A stretch of 10,977 bases of DNA, from NCBI GenBank assembly GCA_030627155.1, contig DAOUSP010000026.1, forward strand, positions 1-10,977, given 5' to 3'. This document shows, piece by piece, positions 5,384 to 10,977 of the stretch (its first letter is position 1; each line of letters opens with the position of its first letter). The translations under genes were made by a program, and so were the position numbers. The notes under the pieces are model-generated. The model was not told where the DNA came from, did not search any database, and saw only the letters and a list, made by a program, of their open reading frames with translations. The DNA is from Candidatus Aminicenantota bacterium. GTDB taxonomy: Bacteria; Acidobacteriota; Aminicenantia; Aminicenantales; Aminicenantaceae.

Positions 5384-6544
5384 TCATTTTCTCATGCCTT
5401 TTTTAGGTTTAAAAATCTTATTCCAGAAGAACAATAAAGAACTCGATTGATAGATAGAAGAGTATGTTCCGATGATGACTCCTATCATCATCGTAAATGC
5501 AAAATCATTGATAGGTTCGCCTCCAAAAAGGAACAAAGCGAAAACAGTGAGAAAAGTTGTTGCAGATGTGATCATGGTCCGGCTTAAAGTTTGATTAATG
5601 CTTTGGTTTATAATGTCTTCAAAATTATGTTTTCGTAAGATTTTCAAGTTGTCACGTATACGGTCAAAGATGACAATAGTATCATTGAGAGAGTATCCAA
5701 CGATTGTGAGAACACCTGCGATGACAGGAAGATTGATTTCCCGGGTTGTTAAAGAAAAAAGACCTGCTGTTATAAGAACATCGTGAGCTAATGTGATAAT
5801 AGCAACCACACCGTAAGAGAATTTGAACCGTATTCCTACATAGATAAGCAACCCAATGAGTGCCCATATAGTTGCCTGTGTTGCTTTTCTTCGTAGATCG
5901 TGTCCAACTTGCGGACCTACAGTTTCCTTGCTGAGAACAGTGAGATTACCGAGAAATGTTTTCTCTTCCAGGAGCTTGACTGCATCATGAGAGATTCCTG
6001 CGTTTTCTTCAAGTTGGGCAAAATCATGGATGATACCTTTCGAGATTCTAAAAGATATTATTTTTTGTGCAATTTCTTCGACTTGTTCTTGAAAGGAAGG
6101 CCTCAAAAGCGAGAAGAGTTCATCGGCACCCATGCTGTTCAGATCCTTTAGCCCTCTATCAACGGCTGATTTTTCTTCCTCTCCTCGTAATGCTTCTATA
6201 ACTTGAGTGCCTAAGATTTCGTGAGCTTCAATGTCTTCTTCATATTCAGCCCCCTCTAAGGCCGAAAGAGTGCGGATGATATATTCTTTTCGGCTGCTGC
6301 CTATTTCCTGTATACGGCTTTTCCCTAAACCCCTGTCTCTTAATGACTGCCTGATTTTAGAGATGTGGATTTCATCTTTAAACATGATGCGTAGAAGTGT
6401 TCCTCCGGCAAAATCAATTCCATAGTTCATGCCTTTTCCAACTGTAATATTGATTATACCAACAAAGATAATAATTCCTGACAGAGTGAAAGCAATGAAT
6501 TTGTAGCGCATGAAGTTGAATTTGGGATTTTTAAATATCTGCAT
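5384..6544 (-). CDS. secF: Protein translocase subunit SecF, with an extended periplasmic domain
   Basis: A 386-residue inner-membrane partner of SecD that helps release exported proteins using the proton motive force. Signatures are an N-terminal transmembrane helix (about 15-35), YGIDFAGGTLLRIMF (41-55), KETVGPQVGHDLRRKA (206-221) leading into the membrane block, IAGVLTIVGYSLNDTIVIFD (275-294) with DRIRDNL after it, and further helices to about 376. SecF is usually about 300-325 residues; the excess lies at about 105-203 of the first periplasmic domain. There a segment with IISFRISKG and NAGISHDAVKLLEE (about 160-195) resembles a helix-hairpin-helix pattern. The start lies 1 bp after the secD stop; no strong ribosome site is seen, so translation is probably coupled to secD. 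Confidence 0.95.
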   Translation of the reverse strand: MQIFKNPKFNFMRYKFIAFTLSGIIIFVGIINITVGKGMNYGIDFAGGTLLRIMFKDEIHISKIRQSLRDRGLGKSRIQEIGSSRKEYIIRTLSALEGAEYEEDIEAHEILGTQVIEALRGEEEKSAVDRGLKDLNSMGADELFSLLRPSFQEQVEEIAQKIISFRISKGIIHDFAQLEENAGISHDAVKLLEEKTFLGNLTVLSKETVGPQVGHDLRRKATQATIWALIGLLIYVGIRFKFSYGVVAIITLAHDVLITAGLFSLTTREINLPVIAGVLTIVGYSLNDTIVIFDRIRDNLKILRKHNFEDIINQSINQTLSRTMITSATTFLTVFALFLFGGEPINDFAFTMMIGVIIGTYSSIYQSSSLLFFWNKIFKPKKGMRK

Positions 6545-6545
6545 T

Positions 6546-8093
6546 TTAGATACTCAATTCCTTTGCTTGTTTTCTTCTGGAGAAGATGATGTCAAAAATT
6601 AACCTGGAGACAAAAATAGCTGTGAACATACTGGCTGAGATGCCGATTATAAGCGTTATAGAAAATCCTCTTATCGGGCCTGTTCCGAATTGAAACAGAA
6701 AGATTGCCGCGATGATTGTTGTTATGTTGGCATCTAAAATGGTTCTTAAAGCTCTTGTAAATCCAGCGGAGATGGAACTTGTAACATTTTTTCCTGAAGA
6801 GAGCTCTTCTTTAATCCTCTCAAAGACCAAGACATTTGCGTCCACTGCCATTCCGATTGTCAGTATGATTCCAGCAATTCCTGGTAACGTAAGTGTGGCT
6901 TTAAAATAAGAGAGGGCTCCCATCAATATTATAAAATTTAGAATAAGAGCAATTACAGCGTTTATTCCAGATAATCTGTAATAAAAAACCATAAAAATCA
7001 TCACCAATATAACAGCGATTGCTGTGGCTTGTAATCCTTTACGGATAGAATCTGCTCCTAAGGAGGGGCCGATTGTTCGTTCTTCCAGATACTTAATAGT
7101 GGCAGGAAGTGGGCCTGCCCTTAAAACAAGGGCAAGGTCTTCTGCCTCTTCTGCTGTGAAACGGCCATGGATGATGCCGCTATCTGAAATTCTGTCCTGA
7201 ATGGTTGCAACTTCTTGAATCTTTCTGTCAAGGACAATGGATAACGGCTTTCCTATATTTTCTGATGTGAACTTATAAAACCTTTTGGCTCCGTCTGGGT
7301 TTAAAGTAAATGCAACGGAAGGGTTGTTCCATTCATCAATGCTCCGACGAGCATTTCTGAGATCTTTTCCCACAATTGGAGCGACCCTTTCAACAAGGTA
7401 ATATCCCCCTTGAGTTCTTTTCGGGTCTCCTCTGAGAACCTCCATGTTATCAGGAACTTTTCCTCCATAATCTTTGAGCAGAGTCTCTTCATCTGGAGCA
7501 GGCCCTGCTATTACAAGCCGCCATTCCAAGAGAGCGGTAGTTTTTATGATGTTTTTCACGCGTTCTGGATTGTCAACTCCTGGAAGTTCTACGATAATCC
7601 TATCTCCGGTTATTCCTTGCCTTTGTATGGTGGGCTCGGCTAAACCAAGCTCGTCGACCCGGTTGCGGAGGGTTTCAAGGGCTTGTTTGACTGACTGGTC
7701 GCGTAGGTATGTGGCAACATTCGCCTTGATATTAAAAGTAATATCAAGGCCAGATACAGAATAATTCCATTCCTTGAAATGGTCATCTAAGATTTCTTTG
7801 ATTTTATCTTCACTTTCTCTATCAAATTCCTGGATGGTAAAACGGCCAATTTTTTCTTTGGAGATTGTCTTGTAAGCAATATTTTTCTTTTTCAGTTGTT
7901 CTTGCAGGCGTAATATTTCTTGGTCGGTTTCGATGTTTATCGCATCCTCTGTAACAACTTGCAGCACAAGGTGCATTCCTCCCTTAAGGTCGAGGCCGAG
8001 TTTTATCTTTTCCTTTGGAGGGTAGGAGAGATAGAGCGAGAGAGCGATGACTCCAAAAACTAAAGCAATTTTCCAGCGTAAATTTTTTTTCAT
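6546..8093 (-). CDS. secD: Protein translocase subunit SecD
   Basis: A 515-residue inner-membrane protein of the RND superfamily. One transmembrane helix (about 8-24) is followed by LGLDLKGGMHLVLQV (32-46), the diagnostic D1 motif. A large periplasmic P1 domain follows, with LRNRVDELGLAEPTIQRQG (142-160) and a head region to about 320. Then come LRAGPLPATIKYLEERTIGP (324-343) and five membrane helices from about 356 to 503. The highly conserved AGIILTIGMAVDANVLVFER (407-426) contains the functionally important Asp-Ala-Asn. The length falls within the usual range for stand-alone SecD. It pulls translocating chains on the periplasmic side together with SecF and YajC. The ATG at 8093 has only weak ribosome-site similarity; the 57-bp gap to yajC contains a palindromic hairpin. 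Confidence 0.97.
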   Translation of the reverse strand: MKKNLRWKIALVFGVIALSLYLSYPPKEKIKLGLDLKGGMHLVLQVVTEDAINIETDQEILRLQEQLKKKNIAYKTISKEKIGRFTIQEFDRESEDKIKEILDDHFKEWNYSVSGLDITFNIKANVATYLRDQSVKQALETLRNRVDELGLAEPTIQRQGITGDRIIVELPGVDNPERVKNIIKTTALLEWRLVIAGPAPDEETLLKDYGGKVPDNMEVLRGDPKRTQGGYYLVERVAPIVGKDLRNARRSIDEWNNPSVAFTLNPDGAKRFYKFTSENIGKPLSIVLDRKIQEVATIQDRISDSGIIHGRFTAEEAEDLALVLRAGPLPATIKYLEERTIGPSLGADSIRKGLQATAIAVILVMIFMVFYYRLSGINAVIALILNFIILMGALSYFKATLTLPGIAGIILTIGMAVDANVLVFERIKEELSSGKNVTSSISAGFTRALRTILDANITTIIAAIFLFQFGTGPIRGFSITLIIGISASMFTAIFVSRLIFDIIFSRRKQAKELSI

Positions 8094-8106
8094 CTTAGTT
8101 CTTTAC

Positions 8107-8139
8107 ACTCATGAAAAAAGAAATTTCTTTTTTTTGAGT
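8107..8139 (-). promoter_or_regulatory. Palindromic hairpin between yajC and secD
   Basis: A perfect 20-bp palindrome (A6 G A3 T3 C T6, 8114-8133) is extended by ACTC (8107-8110) and GAGT (8136-8139) with a one-base bulge. It sits in the 57-bp yajC-secD gap about 14 nt before the secD start. In RNA the AT stem would be weak. A protein-binding site, a processing site or chance in AT-rich DNA are all possible. With secD directly downstream, a full terminator is unlikely. Confidence 0.4.
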
Positions 8140-8150
8140 AAAATAAAAGT

Positions 8151-8486
8151 TTACTTGTCTTCCTTTTTAGGCGTCAGAATAGCAGCTACAGCGCCTTTAG
8201 TGATGTCAACCTTGACGTTTGCGGCAACCTTTAATTCGATTCTGTCTTTTTGAACGCCCATGACTGTTCCATATATTCCGCCTGATGTAACGATTTTATC
8301 TCCAGGCTTGAGTTGCTCCACCATTTCCTGATGTTTTTTTTGCTTCTTACGGGAAGGCATGATTATCAATAGATAAAAAATAACAAAAACAAGGATAAAG
8401 GGAAGTAGTACAGATAACGGACTTCCTCCCTGCTGGGAAGTAGGATTAGCTTGGGGGGCAAAATTTAAAAAACTAGCTAAAAGCAT
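8151..8486 (-). CDS. yajC: Preprotein translocase subunit YajC
   Basis: A 111-residue single-span inner-membrane protein of the SecDF-YajC complex. It has a short N-terminal periplasmic part, one transmembrane helix (about 23-43, ending YLLIIMPSRKKQKK, the hallmark of YajC), then a small cytoplasmic beta domain with LKPGDKIVTSGGIYGTV (59-75), the second family signature, and VAANVKVDITKGAVAAIL. Length is typical. The ATG at 8486 lies inside the 3' end of tgt (14-bp overlap) and is preceded by AAAGGA (8495-8500) at good spacing. The tgt-yajC-secD order is shared with many bacteria. Confidence 0.96.
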   Translation of the reverse strand: MLLASFLNFAPQANPTSQQGGSPLSVLLPFILVFVIFYLLIIMPSRKKQKKHQEMVEQLKPGDKIVTSGGIYGTVMGVQKDRIELKVAANVKVDITKGAVAAILTPKKEDK

Positions 8487-9624
8487 TATCTTTTTCCTTT
8501 TGTTTTTTTCTTATTATATAACATTTTAATTCTTGAAACGAATTTGATTGAATAGATTGCCTAATTTTTTGAAAGATGTCAAGATAAAAATGAAGGTTAT
8601 GTATTGTGTTGAGTATGGAAGATGTGATTTCATTCCTTTCATAAAGATGGCGCAGGTAGGCACGGGAAAAATTCTGGCATGTATAGCAGGAACATTCATC
8701 ATCGATAGGATTGGGGTCATGCTCATACTTTTTATTTTTGATGACAATTTTACCTTTGCTTGTAAAAAGGGTTCCGTTTCTTGCATTGCGAGTAGGTAAA
8801 ACACAGTCAAAGAGGTCAATGCCTTTATCAACAGCATCAAGGATATCAGAGATATAGCCGATGCCCATGAGATAACGTGGCCTGTCTTTCGGTAGAAGAG
8901 CTGTGGATTTTTCCACGATTTCTTGAAATTGAGATTTTGGCTCTCCTATACCAAGACCTCCGAGAGAATACCCGTCAAATCCGATGTCCAGTAAGTCTTC
9001 AATGCTCTTTTGCCTGAATTCCCAAGATGTACTTCCCTGACAGATCCCAAAAAGCAATTGGGAAGTTTCGTGTTGAAGAAAATGCTTGCGTGAACGTTGC
9101 GCCCAATCAGATGTAAGCTCCACTGCTTCTTTTATTTTTTCATTTGTAGAAGGAAATGGGCAAAAATAATCAAGAGGCATCATGAGGTCTGTTCCTAACT
9201 GGACCTGGATGTTCACAATGTCTTCTGGTGAAAGGAAGATTTTTGTGCCATCCATATGGGAAGAGAATGTGACTCCGGCTTTTTTAATTTTTGCCAGGGG
9301 AGTAAGACTGTAAATCTGGAATCCTCCGCTGTCTGAAAGGATAGGTTTGTGCCAGGATATAAACGAATGGATTCCTCCGAATTTATTGATTGTTTCCAGG
9401 CCAGGCCGAAGGAATAGATGGTATGAATTAACAAGGATAAGTTGGGCTCCTAAGCTATGGACCATATCGTGCGGAAGCCCTTTAACGGTTCCCTGGCTTG
9501 CAACAGGAGCAAATGCAGGTGTCTCTATAGGTCCGTGAGATGTGTGGATTATTCCAGTTCGGGCTGATGAACTGCTATCATATGCAGTGATTTCAAAGAT
9601 TTTTTCCAATTTTCCCTCGCGCAT
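8473..9624 (-). CDS. tgt: tRNA-guanine transglycosylase (queuine tRNA-ribosyltransferase)
   Basis: A 383-residue cytoplasmic enzyme that swaps the wobble guanine of GUN-anticodon tRNAs (Asp, Asn, His, Tyr) for preQ1 in queuosine synthesis. The catalytic set is complete: the general acid/base aspartate D98 in SDSGGFQ (97-103), GGLGIGEP (222-229), LMGIG (252-256), and the nucleophile D273 in FDCVLPTRNARNG (272-284). The zinc site is C311-X-C313-X2-C316 with H342, spaced as in the characterised bacterial enzymes. The ATG at 9624 lies 14 bp after the ychF-like stop but has no upstream ribosome site. A GAGGG just inside the gene (about 9614-9618) could instead serve a TTG at 9609, which would trim five residues; the protein's conserved part begins after both. 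It overlaps yajC by 14 bp. Confidence 0.97.
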   Translation of the reverse strand: MREGKLEKIFEITAYDSSSSARTGIIHTSHGPIETPAFAPVASQGTVKGLPHDMVHSLGAQLILVNSYHLFLRPGLETINKFGGIHSFISWHKPILSDSGGFQIYSLTPLAKIKKAGVTFSSHMDGTKIFLSPEDIVNIQVQLGTDLMMPLDYFCPFPSTNEKIKEAVELTSDWAQRSRKHFLQHETSQLLFGICQGSTSWEFRQKSIEDLLDIGFDGYSLGGLGIGEPKSQFQEIVEKSTALLPKDRPRYLMGIGYISDILDAVDKGIDLFDCVLPTRNARNGTLFTSKGKIVIKNKKYEHDPNPIDDECSCYTCQNFSRAYLRHLYERNEITSSILNTIHNLHFYLDIFQKIRQSIQSNSFQELKCYIIRKKQKEKDNAFS

Positions 9625-9638
9625 TTCATGATTTAATT

Positions 9639-10712
9639 TTAAATGGAAAAGCGAAAATAAATCACATCTCCATCCTGAATAATATAATCTTTTCCCTCCA
9701 GGCGAACTACAGCTTTTTCCTTGGCTGCTTGAAAAGAGCCATGCTTTACGAGTTCTTCAAAAGAAACTACCTCGGCACGGATAAAACCTCTCTCTATATC
9801 AGAGTGAATGTATCCAGCAGCAGTGATGGCTGGTGTGTTTTTCTTTATTGTCCATGCTTTGATTTCATGCTTTCCAATCGTGAAAAAAGTTACAGTTTCC
9901 AAGAGCCCGTAGGTAGTTCGGATAAATTTATTCACACTGAGTTCGCGCAAGCCGAATTCAGCAAGAAAATCTTCTTTTTCTTTTCCTTCAAGTTCGAGGA
10001 TTTCGAGCTCGATCTCTCCACAGAACGCCATGACAGCAGTTTGCTTTTTCTGTGTCGAATAGATTTTTTCAGGGGTGTCAATAAGTGGGATGTCCTTTTC
10101 ATCCACATTGATAATATGGAGGACAGGCTTCTGGCTTAGAAAGGCAAAGTGTCGTATGCGTTTTTCTTCGTCTGAAGTAAACTGGAGCTCACGGATAGCT
10201 TCCCCTTTATCTAAATGAGAGTGAATCTGTTCAAGAATGTTTTTTTCTTTTTCTCCATCCAGAGTTTTTTCTCTTTTGAGTTCTTTTTCCAATTTTTCTA
10301 ATCTGGACTCGACACTGATAAAATCAGCAAGAACAAGTTCTTCTTCCATTGACTGAATGTCTTTTGTTGGGCTGATTTCCTTGCGGAAATGCGGGATTTG
10401 TTCATTTATAAATCTTCTAACAACATGAGCCAATCCATCTGCCCTGCGTAAATAATTAAGATAAGCTGTAGTTTTAATCTCACCATAGGAAAGACCGGCT
10501 AAATCCACATAATCCATGGTAGCTGGCTTTAGCTCTTTTTCGGGGTAAATGCTTCCGAGCTTATCAAGCCGCCAATCTGGCACAGGGCATGTTCGCAAAT
10601 TCGGCTCTTTTTTGCCGGTATCATACGCTTGTGTTTCGATCCGAGCTCCCGTTAACAGGTTGAATAATGTTGTCTTCCCTGTTTTAGGGTAGCCGAAAAG
10701 CGTGAAATTCAT
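9639..10712 (-). CDS. ychF: YchF-like (Obg-family) P-loop ATPase/GTPase with TGS domain, divergent
   Basis: A 357-residue translation-associated nucleotide hydrolase. The P-loop is G7-YPKT-GKT (7-14) at the very N terminus. DLAG (70-73) is the G3 box. NVDE (202-205) takes the place of NKxD; the NxxE form is the YchF hallmark and shifts preference from GTP to ATP. ADGLAHVVRRF (91-101) keeps the family's conserved histidine. A coiled-coil segment (about 120-175) follows, and a C-terminal TGS domain (about 275-356) ends ...DGDVIYFRF. Canonical YchF is about 363 residues. Divergence lies in switch I: the usual NYPFCTIEPN region reads AYDTGKKEPN (29-38). A longer frame extends upstream to 10925, but it crosses a repeat and lacks family similarity; the ATG at 10712 puts the P-loop in its normal place. 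No ribosome site precedes it; TATACT sits 6 nt upstream, so a leaderless start is possible. Confidence 0.85.
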   Translation of the reverse strand: MNFTLFGYPKTGKTTLFNLLTGARIETQAYDTGKKEPNLRTCPVPDWRLDKLGSIYPEKELKPATMDYVDLAGLSYGEIKTTAYLNYLRRADGLAHVVRRFINEQIPHFRKEISPTKDIQSMEEELVLADFISVESRLEKLEKELKREKTLDGEKEKNILEQIHSHLDKGEAIRELQFTSDEEKRIRHFAFLSQKPVLHIINVDEKDIPLIDTPEKIYSTQKKQTAVMAFCGEIELEILELEGKEKEDFLAEFGLRELSVNKFIRTTYGLLETVTFFTIGKHEIKAWTIKKNTPAITAAGYIHSDIERGFIRAEVVSFEELVKHGSFQAAKEKAVVRLEGKDYIIQDGDVIYFRFSI

Positions 10713-10796
10713 ACATTCAGTATAATAAATCAAGATAAGAAAATAAAATAAAAAGGAATACTGCCGTGGAAATTTCGAAATGGAAAGGGAAGTATC

Positions 10797-10959
10797 TCTA
10801 TTTCCGTGAAAGTTAATTATGAAGGTGCAATCTGTCACAGCGTCGGTTCCCCTCATCGTTGCCAAGACCCTCCCACCCTCCACAATGGGCTTCAGATGGA
10901 GAGGAACCGTCGCCGCAGTTCTCAATTAGGTCAGATGTTTCCCTCATCACGGAAATGGA
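10797..10959. repeat. Imperfect palindromic element upstream of the ychF-like gene
   Basis: TCTATTTCCGTGA (10797-10809) matches the reverse complement of 10947-10959 at 12 of 13 positions. Inside, CGGTTCC (10844-10850) pairs with GGAACCG (10903-10909), and CCTCATC (10851-10857) pairs largely with 10895-10901, so the middle can fold into a stem-loop. The element occupies most of the 265-bp region right of the ychF start and is GC-richer than its flanks. It shows no coding signal. It could be a MITE-like or REP-type repeat or a structured RNA. It shares only the short word TTGCCAAGAC (10859-10868) with the palindrome at 882-1122, on the opposite strand (1047-1056). Confidence 0.5.
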
Positions 10960-10977
10960 TGTGCTTACGTATAAAAA

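Noticed and set aside
9624..9629. Alternative ATG at 9629 for tgt
   Set aside because: It is in a different reading frame from the enzyme.
10713..10925. N-terminal extension of the YchF-like frame to 428 residues
   Set aside because: The extension crosses the palindromic element and lacks family similarity. The P-loop belongs at the N terminus, so the ATG at 10712 was chosen.

Overview
The window looks like a chromosomal segment of a Gram-negative bacterium of moderate-to-low GC. It encodes a TonB-ExbB-ExbD energy-transducing complex, which implies an outer membrane, and a SecD/SecF/YajC secretion module. A TonB with a proline run followed by (X)GGV tetrapeptides, as seen here, is common in Acidobacteriota and Candidatus Aminicenantes proteins as I remember them. 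With the AT-rich codon use this makes an Aminicenantes-like organism my best guess, but it is an inference from style and not a placement.

Left part (1-1210): a REP-like GC-rich palindrome and a short direct repeat lie downstream of a leftward nucleoside phosphorylase-family gene (110-814). Upstream of that gene, a divergent intergenic region of about 400 bp holds a long imperfect palindrome (882-1122) with perfect 17-bp terminal arms.

Centre-left (1211-3272, + strand): two overlapping genes form a compact unit. The first encodes a ParB/sulfiredoxin-fold N-terminal-domain protein. The second encodes a radical SAM protein homologous to spore photoproduct lyase (SPL) that lacks the canonical catalytic cysteine and carries a second cysteine motif. 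This is the least ordinary part of the window and the best candidate for an undescribed system, perhaps in DNA repair or modification.

Right part (3324-10712, all - strand): eight genes run leftward in the order ychF-like, tgt, yajC, secD, secF, tonB, exbB, exbD. The first five are tightly packed (overlap or 1-57 bp gaps) and probably co-transcribed; tgt-yajC-secD-secF is a classical bacterial gene order. The tonB-exbB-exbD trio has its own near-consensus sigma-70 promoter (5344-5372) in the secF-tonB gap, so it can be expressed independently. YajC-SecD-SecF assists Sec export using the proton motive force, and ExbB-ExbD-TonB carries the same force to outer-membrane receptors. The two operons therefore serve envelope export and energised uptake. 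The right edge (10797-10959) holds a second palindromic repeat upstream of ychF.

No tRNA, rRNA, CRISPR array, transposase or phage gene was seen.
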